From positions 3,844,001 through 3,908,000 of the forward strand of contig FSRV01000001.1 in NCBI GenBank assembly GCA_900142905.1: a stretch of DNA of 64,000 nucleotides. The letters are read 5' to 3'. The notes under the pieces were generated by a model. It ran no database searches and was not told the DNA's origin. It was given only the letters and a program-made list of their open reading frames with translations. This document shows positions 56,625-64,000 of the stretch, one piece after another. Position numbers and translations under genes: made by a program. The stretch comes from Burkholderia sp. GAS332. Its GTDB lineage: Bacteria; Pseudomonadota; Gammaproteobacteria; Burkholderiales; Burkholderiaceae. The stretch's first letter is position 1, and each line of letters starts with the position of its first letter.

Positions 56625-59246
56625 GTGGCACCGCCAGCTCCAGCGTCGACACAGGCAGCAGCGCCGCCAGCACCAGCGTCGACACAGGCAGTGGCATCCG
56701 CACCGGCGGAGGTATCGACATCTGCACCTGCACCTGCACCTGCACCTGCACCTGCACCTGCACCTGCACCTGCACCTGCACCTGCACCTGCACCTGCACC
56801 TGCCTCGCAGTATGCAGCGCCGGCGCCGACGCCCACCCCGTTTCAGATCTTCGCGGCCCAGTTGCAGGCGAGCGACGCGCAAACGGACGTGTCGTCGTTC
56901 GTTGAAGACGAACCGACACAATTCGCGAATCAGAGCGACAGCCATGCAAACGCACCCGCTGAACGCGAGCAACCGATCAGTCATGCGGTGCCGTCGCAGG
57001 TGGCGGCATCGGATGTCGGCAACATCACCGCTCCCGCAGAAGCAGCGCGTGCCGAAACTTTGCGCACTGAGCAGGGACAGCCGTTTGATCAACCTGCAGC
57101 GTATTCACAAATTGCAGCGTCAAACGAGACGACTACGGCTGATACAGCGGCAGTAGCTCACGTTAGCGAAATGCGCGCCGAAGAAGTGCCGTCGTCCACC
57201 CCGGCTCCCGCACCGTCGCAGGACGCGACGACGCACATTGCGCAGATCGCACCCACGCAAGCGCACACCGCGACGCCCGTGCCAATGCATCACGCCACCC
57301 CGCCATGGCAGGTTGCGAGCGTGAGCGAAGCACCCGCGCCAGTCGAAGCGGAAACCGTGGACGCCCCTGCTCTACCGGACGTATCCGACGTATCCGACGA
57401 TTTGAACTCGTCAGTTGCCTCGGACGCTTCGACCACGGTCGCAGCAGTACAGCCGCCAAGCGCCGCATTGCACGCGTCGAATGTGGTTCGCTTCCCTGGC
57501 TTCGCGGTTCAGGCCACACCGGCGGCCTCTGCCACCATCGTCGACGAAGGCGCCGACGGGTTGGGTTACGCGCCGAGCGCACCGACAGCGCAGGAAGCGC
57601 CGAGCTTCCCCACCACCCCAACCGCGTCTTCTGCCGCCCACTTCGCAACTGAAGCGTCGACCGAGCCCGCAGAGCCCACCGAACCCGCAGAACCCGCCGT
57701 CCAGCGCACGCCGCTGCGCGGCCACAGCCCGGCCAATGGCTTCGAATTCCGCGCACCCGCGGCATCGATGGTCGAATTGCCGACCCTCGACCTGCTCGCG
57801 CTCGCCGATACCGATGTCGAACCCGTTTCAGAGGAAAAACTCATCGAAACCGGCCTGCTGATCGAGCAGCGTCTGCAGGAGTTCAAGGTGCCGGTCACTG
57901 TGGTCGGCCATTCGGCAGGCCCGGTCATCACGCGCTTCGAAATCGAGCCCGCACTCGGCGTGCGCGGCAGTCAGATCGTCGGCTTGATGAAGGATTTGTC
58001 GCGCGGCCTCGGCCTCACGTCAATTCGCGTGGTCGAGACGATTCCCGGCAAAACCTGCATGGGTCTCGAACTGCCGAATGCCAAGCGGCAGACGATTCGC
58101 CTGTCCGAAATCCTCGAAGCCAGCGTCTACCAGAACTCGCATTCGCAGTTGACGCTCGCGATGGGCAAGGACATCACCGGTCATCCGGTGGTCGCCGATC
58201 TGGCGAAGGCGCCGCACATGCTGGTCGCGGGTACGACGGGTTCGGGCAAATCCGTGGCGATCAACGCCATGATCTGCTCGCTGCTCTACAAGGCGACGCC
58301 CGAGGAAGTGCGGCTCATCATGATCGACCCGAAGATGCTGGAACTGTCGGTCTACGAAGGCATTCCGCATCTGCTCGCGCCGGTCGTCACCGATATGAAG
58401 CTGGCGGCCAACGCGCTGAACTGGTGTGTCGGCGAAATGGAAAAACGCTATCGGCTCATGTCCGCGGTCGGCGTGCGCAACCTGGCCGGCTTCAACCAGA
58501 AGATCCGCGATACGGAAGCCAAGGGCAAGAAACTCGGCAACCCGTTCTCGCTGACGCCGGAAGCACCGGAACCGCTCGCGCCGCTGCCGCTGATCGTGGT
58601 GGTGATCGACGAGCTGGCCGACCTGATGATGGTCGCGGGCAAGAAGATCGAAGAGCTGATCGCGCGTCTCGCGCAGAAGGCGCGCGCCGCCGGCATTCAC
58701 CTGATTCTGGCGACGCAGCGTCCGTCTGTGGACGTGATCACGGGCCTCATCAAGGCGAACATTCCGACACGCGTGGCGTTCCAGGTGTCGTCGAAAATCG
58801 ACTCGCGCACGATTCTCGATCAGATGGGCGCCGAATCGCTGCTTGGCCAGGGCGACATGCTGTTCCTGCCGCCGGGTACGGGTTACCCGCAGCGCGTGCA
58901 CGGCGCATTCGTCGCCGACGAGGAAGTGCATCGGATCGTCGAGTATCTGAAGCAGTTCGGCGAACCGCAATACGAAGAAGGCATTCTCGATGGGCCGGCG
59001 ACCGAAGGCGCGTCGCAGGACCTGTTTGGAGATACGCCCGAGGCAGAGGCCGATCCGCTTTACGACGAAGCCGTCGCGTTCGTGGTACGCACGCGGCGCG
59101 CCTCGATCTCGTCGGTGCAGCGGCAATTGCGCATCGGTTATAACCGCGCGGCGCGTCTCGTCGAGCAGATGGAGACGGCGGGACTGGTGTCGGCAATGGG
59201 GATTAACGGCAGCCGTGAAGTGCTCGCGCCGGGGGCGGCTGAGTGA
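56625..59246 (+). CDS. ftsK: FtsK DNA translocase, linker and motor part (downstream of frameshift)
   Basis: 873 residues if started at GTG 56625, although the coding sense continues upstream to the C7 tract at 56564. Residues 1-400 are disordered Ala/Pro-rich linker including 13 AP units. The motor follows: Walker [15 protein letters not shown] near residue 536 and Walker [14 protein letters not shown] near 655, then [20 protein letters not shown]. The C-terminal winged-helix gamma domain ([20 protein letters not shown]) recognises KOPS. The protein pumps chromosomal DNA at the septum and activates XerCD. It would be about 1470 residues if intact. Its 3' end is duplicated at 60111-60225. Confidence 0.92.
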   Translation: MAPPAPASTQAAAPPAPASTQAVASAPAEVSTSAPAPAPAPAPAPAPAPAPAPAPAPAPASQYAAPAPTPTPFQIFAAQLQASDAQTDVSSFVEDEPTQFANQSDSHANAPAEREQPISHAVPSQVAASDVGNITAPAEAARAETLRTEQGQPFDQPAAYSQIAASNETTTADTAAVAHVSEMRAEEVPSSTPAPAPSQDATTHIAQIAPTQAHTATPVPMHHATPPWQVASVSEAPAPVEAETVDAPALPDVSDVSDDLNSSVASDASTTVAAVQPPSAALHASNVVRFPGFAVQATPAASATIVDEGADGLGYAPSAPTAQEAPSFPTTPTASSAAHFATEASTEPAEPTEPAEPAVQRTPLRGHSPANGFEFRAPAASMVELPTLDLLALADTDVEPVSEEKLIETGLLIEQRLQEFKVPVTVVGHSAGPVITRFEIEPALGVRGSQIVGLMKDLSRGLGLTSIRVVETIPGKTCMGLELPNAKRQTIRLSEILEASVYQNSHSQLTLAMGKDITGHPVVADLAKAPHMLVAGTTGSGKSVAINAMICSLLYKATPEEVRLIMIDPKMLELSVYEGIPHLLAPVVTDMKLAANALNWCVGEMEKRYRLMSAVGVRNLAGFNQKIRDTEAKGKKLGNPFSLTPEAPEPLAPLPLIVVVIDELADLMMVAGKKIEELIARLAQKARAAGIHLILATQRPSVDVITGLIKANIPTRVAFQVSSKIDSRTILDQMGAESLLGQGDMLFLPPGTGYPQRVHGAFVADEEVHRIVEYLKQFGEPQYEEGILDGPATEGASQDLFGDTPEAEADPLYDEAVAFVVRTRRASISSVQRQLRIGYNRAARLVEQMETAGLVSAMGINGSREVLAPGAAE
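56724..56801 (+). repeat. 13 perfect tandem copies of GCACCT in the ftsK linker
   Basis: 78 bases of uninterrupted GCACCT encode (Ala-Pro)13. No third-position changes are present although neighbouring Ala/Pro codons vary, which suggests recent expansion by slippage. Unit changes would keep the frame. Confidence 0.95.
59125..59239 (+). repeat. ftsK 3'-end direct repeat, copy A
   Basis: 115 bases at the end of ftsK, repeated at 60111-60225 in the same orientation with six mismatches (109/115). Copy A lies within the intact ftsK gamma-domain codons and stops seven bases before the ftsK stop ends. Confidence 0.93.
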
Positions 59247-59273
59247 TCCTGTATAGGGACGTTCTACGGCGCG

Positions 59274-59366
59274 CTAGTCAATGAGTTTGAAATCCGGGGC
59301 CGGTCGCACGATGTCACGGGCTAAAGTTGCGCGGGCAAATTCATTGACTTCCGGCGCCCCAGAGAA
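59274..59366 (-). pseudogene. C-terminal remnant of a fifth immunity-like gene
   Basis: Read on the minus strand, about 30 codons give FSGAPEVNEFARATLARDIV and end PDFKLID before TAG (59276-59274). They align with the ends of the array proteins: AGPPDVLEFARSHYPF and ending GFAIED, or TGPSDVLKFSQGNYPF and ending NFQIVD. The spacing from the EFAR segment to the stop is the same. The upstream part of the gene is lost or unrecognisable. Confidence 0.5.
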
Positions 59367-59378
59367 AACCGCGATCTG

Positions 59379-59403
59379 AAAAGGCGCGACAACCGCGCCC
59401 TTT
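59379..59403 (-). terminator. Probable terminator of the immunity gene at 59435
   Basis: On the minus strand AAAGG(G)CGCG pairs with CGCGCCTTT across GTTGT, with one bulged G, then TTTT. It is about 30 bases past the stop of the immunity-like gene and could also act weakly on the ftsK side. Confidence 0.5.
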
Positions 59404-59434
59404 AGTTTGTCGACGACAGCTTGTATCTATAGCT

Positions 59435-59962
59435 CTAGTCAACTATCTGAAAATTCGCACCCGGATAGAGGAAGAAAGGATAGTTCCCTTGACTGAACTT
59501 GAGAACATCCGACGGTCCGGTTAAGGCGCTCATTTCCTTGCTCCAGTTTCCGTACACGAACCAACTGCCATTGATCGGCAAAATCGCATAGCGTTGTGCG
59601 TTGCTCGCCAACGCATCTGCCAAGCTGTCGCCCGGGTCAGCATTTAAAAATGCAAAGTAGTCGTCGACGCTGTGCTCAGGGCCGACGAAGAAAGCCGGAT
59701 ATTTTTTGAAATGGTGATGAAAATAGGTGAACGGATCCGGGCGGAGGGCAAGTACGGCGAAAGTATCTGCGCCCTCGAACGCTAGCAGCGCACGGATAAA
59801 GAAGAAAAACGTCGGGGTAGAGATATCGATCGAGTCAAAATAAAGCGTCGGTTCGGTCCGCGCAGAGCCGGCCAGAGTCTGGACCGCCGCGTTCGCGCGA
59901 TCCCATAACGGCAAGAAATCTTCCAGATTGCTCAGAAAGTTGCCTTTTTGTCGATTAATCAT
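59435..59962 (-). CDS. Immunity-like protein 4 of the Rhs orphan array
   Basis: 175 residues; AGGTGG four bases before ATG 59962. Shares with its array paralogues TLYFDSIDISTPTF, PDPFTYFHHHFKKYPAFFVG, LNADPGDSLADALAS, LPINGSWFVYGNW, and TGPSDVLKFSQG. It is acidic with no signal peptide, as expected for a cytosolic immunity protein. It is preceded by the 3' tail of a toxin gene (60017-60110), whose cognate it may once have been. No named family is recognised; assignment as immunity rests on context and paralogy. Confidence 0.7.
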   Translation of the reverse strand: MINRQKGNFLSNLEDFLPLWDRANAAVQTLAGSARTEPTLYFDSIDISTPTFFFFIRALLAFEGADTFAVLALRPDPFTYFHHHFKKYPAFFVGPEHSVDDYFAFLNADPGDSLADALASNAQRYAILPINGSWFVYGNWSKEMSALTGPSDVLKFSQGNYPFFLYPGANFQIVD

Positions 59963-60016
59963 TTCCCACCTAAGCGAATTTTTACTGTAGCTTTGCCATC
60001 ATTCACGGTTCCCATT

Positions 60017-60110
60017 TCACTTCAACCTTATTTTGGTTGTCTTCGTGTCGTTGATATAAACATCAGCAGTCGGATAGCCCGTGTTCGATTCGTCTCGAAC
60101 AGAGTATGTT
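60017..60110 (-). pseudogene. Orphan 3' tail of an Rhs toxin domain
   Basis: About 30 codons on the minus strand read LTYSVRDESNTGYPTADVYI and end KTTKIRLK-stop. They align with the end of the resident Rhs toxin, QYTVREQSNSGWITADAKRS ending AKIRLGGQ. The tail starts exactly at the junction with the ftsK-end copy (60110/60111) and stops 54 bases before the immunity gene at 59962. It is a displaced toxin remnant. Confidence 0.72.
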
Positions 60111-60225
60111 AATTGCGCATCGGTTATAGCCGCGCGGCGCGCCTCGTCGAGTAGATGGAGACGGCGGGACTGGTGTCTGCAATGGGGATTAACGGAAGCC
60201 GCGAAGTGCTCGCGCCGGGGGCGGC
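60111..60225 (+). repeat. ftsK 3'-end direct repeat, copy B (decayed)
   Basis: Matches 59125-59239 at 109 of 115 positions. The six changes include an in-frame TAG where ftsK has CAG, so copy B does not encode a functional ftsK end. It is flanked by an orphan toxin tail on one side and a truncated immunity gene on the other, offset 986 bases from copy A. Confidence 0.93.
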
Positions 60226-60455
60226 GGAAAAAGTATGCGACGAGTGGAATTGCCGCAGGCAGAAAACGGGCTGCCGCTGTCGCAAAGTGACAGGCGTTTG
60301 TATAAGATCGAAAAATTTTGTGTCGCCATATCGATGGGATCGAAGTACAACAGCTCGTCCGGTGACTTGTTGACAAGCGACTGGACACCCGTTCTCGCGC
60401 GACTCCAGAGCGCCATAAGCACTGCAAGATCATGTATGTAGTCTAGTTGGTTCAT
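60226..60455 (-). pseudogene. Truncated immunity-like gene 3
   Basis: From ATG 60455 the frame reads MNQLDYIHDLAVLMALWSRA and ELLYFDPIDMATQNFSILYK, matching residues 1-70 of the array paralogues. It then runs into the antisense of the ftsK-end copy and stops in foreign sequence at 60189. The conserved YF-HFGK, ADPGDS and GEWF segments are missing, so the product is unlikely to work. Confidence 0.72.
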
Positions 60456-60511
60456 TTGTTAACACACGAGGTGGTTGCCACGACGGATCTCAACCGCGCC
60501 CCTGTCACTGG

Positions 60512-60610
60512 TTACTCAATATTCGGCGGTAGAACCACCGAATATTGAGCGGACACACGTACTGTATTTCCGGTATCGTCTTTTCTAAAGAAATCGCTTT
60601 TTTCGTTCGC
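60512..60610 (-). pseudogene. Orphan toxin tail preceding immunity-like gene 3
   Basis: Directly after the stop of the gene at 60611 the minus strand reads ANEKSDFFRKDDTGNTVRVS and continues AQYSVVLPPNIE-stop (60514-60512). The same sequence type recurs at 61148-61284, so it is the end of a toxin class different from the KIRL-ending one. It lies 57 bases before immunity-like gene 3. Confidence 0.55.
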
Positions 60611-61111
60611 CTAGCCAGGATTCTCGTCGAAGGTGAATGACTCTCGTGCGAACTTCATGATATCTGCCGGCCCGGATAGCACACCCGAGCCCCAATCCCA
60701 GTCTCGATCGGCATACATGAACCACTCGCCTACAATCGGCAGCACAACATACTGCTCTGAATAGAAACCCATAGCATCGGCTGGACTGTCGCCGGGGTCC
60801 ATCATCAAGATTTCAAAAAAATCGTCGTCGTTATGATGTGCTTCAACAATGAATCCCGGATACTTACCAAAATGAAAATGAAAATAGTTGAACGGATCGG
60901 GGTTCAATACGATCACCGCGAGTTCACCGGTTCCACTGAATGCCGCGAGACTGCGGATAAGATCGCGATATCTTTCCGTGCCAATGGAAGACGAGTCAAA
61001 GTAGAGCAACTCCGTAGTCGGAATCTTTGACACTTTTTGCATGCAAGCGTGCGCACGCTGCCAAAGCGACCTGAACGTCTCGTCGTCTTGAATAAAACCA
61101 ATGTTAGTCAT
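60611..61111 (-). CDS. Immunity-like protein 2 of the Rhs orphan array
   Basis: 166 residues from ATG 61111. Contains ELLYFDSSSIGTERYRDLIR, LNPDPFNYFHFHFGKYPGFI, MMDPGDSPADAMGF, LPIVGEWFMYAD and LSGPADIMKFARES, collinear with its neighbours, and ends FDENPG. Very acidic, no export signal. It is preceded by a toxin tail remnant (61148-61284) and followed by another, fitting an orphan toxin-immunity module. Compared with protein 1 it lacks the last five residues. Confidence 0.7.
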   Translation of the reverse strand: MTNIGFIQDDETFRSLWQRAHACMQKVSKIPTTELLYFDSSSIGTERYRDLIRSLAAFSGTGELAVIVLNPDPFNYFHFHFGKYPGFIVEAHHNDDDFFEILMMDPGDSPADAMGFYSEQYVVLPIVGEWFMYADRDWDWGSGVLSGPADIMKFARESFTFDENPG

Positions 61112-61147
61112 TTCGCCAACCTGATCCGTGTCCCTTTCAGCATCAGC

Positions 61148-61284
61148 TACTCAATAGCCGGCGGCAGCACCACCAAATATTGGGGGACCCACGCACTGTA
61201 TTGCCCGCACCGTCTTTTCTGGATATAAAACCGAAGAAACGCAGTCGCTCGCGCCCCTTCGGTTCAGCGCGCTTCTCCCTCGAT
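61148..61284 (-). pseudogene. Orphan toxin tail preceding immunity-like gene 2
   Basis: The minus strand contains RFFGFISRKDGAGNTVRG, matching the SDFFRKDDTGNTVRV tail at 60512-60610. A one-base deletion near GGGTCCCCCAAT then shifts the frame, after which nucleotides again align up to ATTGAG-TAG (61150-61148). It is a decayed copy of the same toxin end. Confidence 0.52.
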
Positions 61285-61806
61285 TTAATCTTCGATCGCG
61301 AACCCGGGGTTCTCCTCGAATACTGAGAAAGGATAGTGGCTGCGGGCGAACTCGAGGACATCAGGCGGTCCAGCCATCGCTGCTAGCTCCTGTTTGCGAT
61401 CCGCGTAGATCATCCATTCCCCGCTGAGTGGAAAAACCGCATAGCGCTCAGAATTTGCATCAAATGCATCCGCCAGGCTGCCACCCGGATCAGCATTCAG
61501 TGATGCAACGAAATCCCGATCGGAATGCTCAGGGAGAAAGACCAGGGCTGGAAACTTTCCGAAATGGCGATAAAAGTAGTCGGCTGGCGCCGGACGCAGA
61601 ACCAACGCCACGAACGAGGTTTCGCCGCGACTTGAAAGTAGCGAACGGATGAATCCGTGATAGCGAAACGTGCAGATATCCGACGAATCAAAATACAGTG
61701 CAGTCCCCGATCGGACGGCGTTGGCGACCAAATGCATGCCCTTATCCGATTGTTTTCGCAAACGATCGAACAATTCGCTATCTTTCAAATATTCACTCTT
61801 GCTCAT
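61285..61806 (-). CDS. Immunity-like protein 1, cognate candidate of the resident Rhs toxin
   Basis: 173 residues. Its ATG overlaps the Rhs stop in ATGA (61806-61803), so translation is coupled, as for toxin-immunity pairs. Motifs: TALYFDSSDICTFRYHGFIR, PAPADYFYRHFGKFPALVFL, LNADPGGSLADAFDA, FPLSGEWMIYAD, and MAGPPDVLEFARSHYPF. Acidic and cytosolic. It should neutralise the C-terminal toxin domain encoded just upstream. Three further full or partial paralogues follow on the same strand. Confidence 0.8.
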   Translation of the reverse strand: MSKSEYLKDSELFDRLRKQSDKGMHLVANAVRSGTALYFDSSDICTFRYHGFIRSLLSSRGETSFVALVLRPAPADYFYRHFGKFPALVFLPEHSDRDFVASLNADPGGSLADAFDANSERYAVFPLSGEWMIYADRKQELAAMAGPPDVLEFARSHYPFSVFEENPGFAIED

Positions 61807-64000
61807 TGCCCACCCAACCGGATCTTCGCTATGTTGTCCCCACTGCGCTTGGCATCGGCAGTGATCCATCCAGAGTTTGATTGCTCCCGGACAGTGTACT
61901 GACTTTCCCCCTTAGTAAAGATGTCTGCCTTGCCGTCCTTGCTCAGCGTCCGCACGTAACCGCTTTCGATCAAGTTTGCCTCGAACTCAGCCTTGCCTAC
62001 GTCAGTCTTGATATTGCGAATGCTCTTGCCTGCGGTGATGTCTGTGTATTCCGACGTGATGCGTCCCGGCGGAATCCCATCCACCTCCGTTTCCGCTGCA
62101 GGCTTGCACATCTGCTTGATACGGTCCCAGTTCTCAGCAGCTTTTCTCGCGCCCTGACCGATGCCGTACTTGACGGCGGGATTGTTGACGAGTCGCCAGA
62201 CGAACACGATTCCCCGTGCCGCGCCGTCGATCAGCCCGGCCGAGAAATGGCAACCACCACACACAGTCGAAGCCGAAAGCGAAGAAGCACGGAGAAGCTG
62301 ACGTGCGCCCTGAAGGTTTGCCGGGGGCGCTATAGGCGAGTCTCCATAGTTGTAGTTATCGATCCACTGATTGATTTCCTCATCGCTAACCGGGATATCC
62401 GTGCCGTCGTTCAGGTCCAGCAGACTGCCGTTTCTGGCAACCGTGCCCGTACGTGACACGACCTGGCCATCGGGCGAATACGTGAACCTGACTTTTAAAA
62501 TGCGCCGGATACCGCCATTCGCAGGGCTTGCGTACTCCTGGAACGTAAAGATGTCGACACGCCCGCGCTGGTCATAGCGCATGAAATAGTCGCCGGTCGG
62601 GTTGTAGCCGTACTCGATCCGGTGAGCGGCATCGCGCGAAATTGCCTCGCTGGCGACGTCTCGCTCCACGGGATAGATTGAAAATACATTCCCGGTCGCA
62701 TCGCGCGTCACGAACCATTGAGCGACGACCTTCCCATCGGCGAGTTGTTGGGCGAACGAGAGCCGGTTCGTCGCGTCGTACGTCATGCCGTAGGCCATCG
62801 TGACGGCGCCTTCAACCTTCGGCGCATCGAAGCCTTTAATTCCGGTCGTGTCGTTCGTTGGCATCTCGGCGATGCCCGTCGTGTTTCCGCGAGAGTCGTA
62901 GACGAACGACTGAATCAGGTTCGGCGACGCAATCATCGCCGGACGCAAGCTCGTCGTATCGGCATAGCGAATCGACGATATCGAAGTCCCCGAGGCGCGC
63001 TTGACGGTCGCCTTGATGGGACGCCCAGTTTCGTCGTAGCTGTATTCCGACGTTCCGCCGCTTGCGTCTGTATCTTTCAGCAGATTGCCCGATGCATCCC
63101 ATGCGCTACTGGCGTTGCCTGCCATCGACGTGCTGGTCGTCGGACGCAGCACGCCGCCAATCGACGACGTGTTCAACGTTGTGGTGCGCTTGCTGCCGGT
63201 GATGACCGTTGAGCCGGTGCTATAGGCAAACTGCACATTGCGGGCGGCGTCAGGATGGTCGACTGCTACCGCGCGCCCTTTCGCGTCATACGTCCATGTC
63301 GCGACACGCGTGCCAACTTCATTGATCTCGCCTGTCAGGGCATTCTTGAATCGGGAATCTTCATAGGCATAGCGGTGTGTGTAGCCATCCGGCCACGTAA
63401 CGGAGACGAGATTGCTATTCGCGTCGTAACCGTACTGCGTCATTCGCCCCAAAGGATCGTTCAGGCGCGACAGACGACGCTTGTCGTCGTAGTCGAGTCG
63501 AAGCGTAATGTCCTTCTTCGCGTCCGTGCCCGCAGCATGCTGGGTGATCGCCGTTGGCAGGCCCGATGCATCGTAGGTCAGCGTGCGGATAAACTGGGTC
63601 TTCGTCTCCTCCGACAGCAGAACCCCTCGCGCCGAGTACGACTCGACTGTTTCCGTCTGGAGGTCCGTAAGCACCCAGCCGGACGCGTTCTGCGTGAGTG
63701 CCAGGCCGGTAAATCCAGCAGTACGCCAGGTGCCCCCTAACCAGTTGAATGTGACAGGCTCGCCATTCGCGCGATACGCAATAACCTTTGATGAACTGCC
63801 GCTGTTCGCATTCGCGAGATCCAGGCTGCGCTGCCAGCTATGGAACCAGACCGGCCCCATCCAAGCTGCATTCTTGACAAGCGGTTTCGAGCGATAGGTG
63901 CGCGTAAACGACATCGGAATATCGTCGCCGCTGACGAAATCCGCTTCCGTCAGCGTGACCGCGCCATTGCCGGGATAGACCGGATCGGCAACTGGGCAGC
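61803..64000 (-). CDS. Rhs/YD-repeat polymorphic toxin (N-terminus beyond window)
   Basis: The frame is open to the right edge; 732 codons are visible. Near the edge lies ADPVYPGNGAVTLTEADFVS, a DUF6531-type pre-Rhs segment, then SFTRTYRSKP and YD repeats (for example YGYDANSNLVSVTWPDGYTH, TWTYDAKGRAVAVDHPDA). The usual DPxGLGG motif before the toxin is not visible. The variable C-terminus, after GDSPIAPPANLQGARQL, contains a Cys/His CGGCHFSAG segment and a terminal domain TSEYTDITAGKSIRNIKTDV ending NIAKIRLGGQ, whose activity I cannot name. Rhs proteins are delivered by type VI or other secretion; no vgrG or hcp is in view. Composition is less GC-rich than the core genes. Confidence 0.87.
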   Translation of the reverse strand, partial: CPVADPVYPGNGAVTLTEADFVSGDDIPMSFTRTYRSKPLVKNAAWMGPVWFHSWQRSLDLANANSGSSSKVIAYRANGEPVTFNWLGGTWRTAGFTGLALTQNASGWVLTDLQTETVESYSARGVLLSEETKTQFIRTLTYDASGLPTAITQHAAGTDAKKDITLRLDYDDKRRLSRLNDPLGRMTQYGYDANSNLVSVTWPDGYTHRYAYEDSRFKNALTGEINEVGTRVATWTYDAKGRAVAVDHPDAARNVQFAYSTGSTVITGSKRTTTLNTSSIGGVLRPTTSTSMAGNASSAWDASGNLLKDTDASGGTSEYSYDETGRPIKATVKRASGTSISSIRYADTTSLRPAMIASPNLIQSFVYDSRGNTTGIAEMPTNDTTGIKGFDAPKVEGAVTMAYGMTYDATNRLSFAQQLADGKVVAQWFVTRDATGNVFSIYPVERDVASEAISRDAAHRIEYGYNPTGDYFMRYDQRGRVDIFTFQEYASPANGGIRRILKVRFTYSPDGQVVSRTGTVARNGSLLDLNDGTDIPVSDEEINQWIDNYNYGDSPIAPPANLQGARQLLRASSLSASTVCGGCHFSAGLIDGAARGIVFVWRLVNNPAVKYGIGQGARKAAENWDRIKQMCKPAAETEVDGIPPGRITSEYTDITAGKSIRNIKTDVGKAEFEANLIESGYVRTLSKDGKADIFTKGESQYTVREQSNSGWITADAKRSGDNIAKIRLGGQ

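Noticed and set aside
56079..57092. Long minus-strand ORFs antisense to the ftsK linker with Cys/Arg repeats
   Set aside because: They are the complement of the GCACCT repeat and of Ala/Pro-rich codons; no independent coding evidence.
59276..59349. 9-bp inverted repeat AGTCAATGA / TCATTGACT after ftsK
   Set aside because: Both halves fall within the recognisable immunity-gene remnant on the minus strand; the symmetry is best explained as coincidence in former coding sequence.

Overview
The window looks like a chromosomal segment of a GC-rich betaproteobacterium, most likely Burkholderia sensu lato and probably Paraburkholderia. The basis is gene content and order: upp-yebC-purD-hemF-nadD-rsfS-rlmH-maf-rng, a PHB depolymerase next to a phasin, and protein sequences that read like Burkholderiaceae orthologues. 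No rRNA, tRNA, IS element or CRISPR array was recognised.

Layout. 1-8.1 kb is a housekeeping block, all on the + strand (pyrimidine salvage, purine and heme synthesis, NAD synthesis, ribosome silencing and methylation, nucleotide house-cleaning, RNase G). 8.0-9.1 kb carries an accessory DUF3800 gene on the - strand with its own promoter and a hairpin-rich leader. 9.3-11.8 kb is a polyhydroxybutyrate cluster (RHH regulator, depolymerase, phasin). 11.9-17.5 kb holds a PAS-GGDEF-EAL protein, a LysR regulator and a Rieske oxygenase-rubredoxin-rubredoxin reductase operon. 17.7-29.2 kb is a mixed set: fRMsr, a molybdate-binding Mop protein, an SH3/NlpC-P60 lipoprotein, two VOC proteins, an MFS exporter, two transglutaminase-like proteins, a membrane protein with a papain-like tail, and rdgC. 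29.2-38.3 kb is a lipopolysaccharide core/O-antigen locus (five glycosyltransferases, an O-antigen ligase, msbA) with genes on both strands. 38.5-44.3 kb has dnaE, trhO and gluQ. 44.3-46.5 kb is a lower-GC islet of three unrecognised genes, including a possible hydrophobic toxin/membrane immunity pair. 46.5-54.7 kb has rhlE, an aldehyde dehydrogenase plus a ThDP enzyme, an MliC-type lysozyme inhibitor, a small lipoprotein, purT and a META-domain lipoprotein.

54.8-64.0 kb is the most unusual part. A large ftsK is split by a frameshift in a C7 tract and carries 13 perfect GCACCT repeats in its linker. Facing it, an Rhs polymorphic toxin gene runs off the right edge. It is followed by an array of related immunity-like genes (three complete, one truncated, one C-terminal remnant), interspersed with 3' tails of displaced toxin genes. 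A 115-bp copy of the ftsK 3' end sits inside the array, in direct orientation to the original, and cuts one immunity gene. I read this as an Rhs toxin-exchange locus growing against the end of ftsK.

All functions come from reading protein motifs and context; no database search was run.
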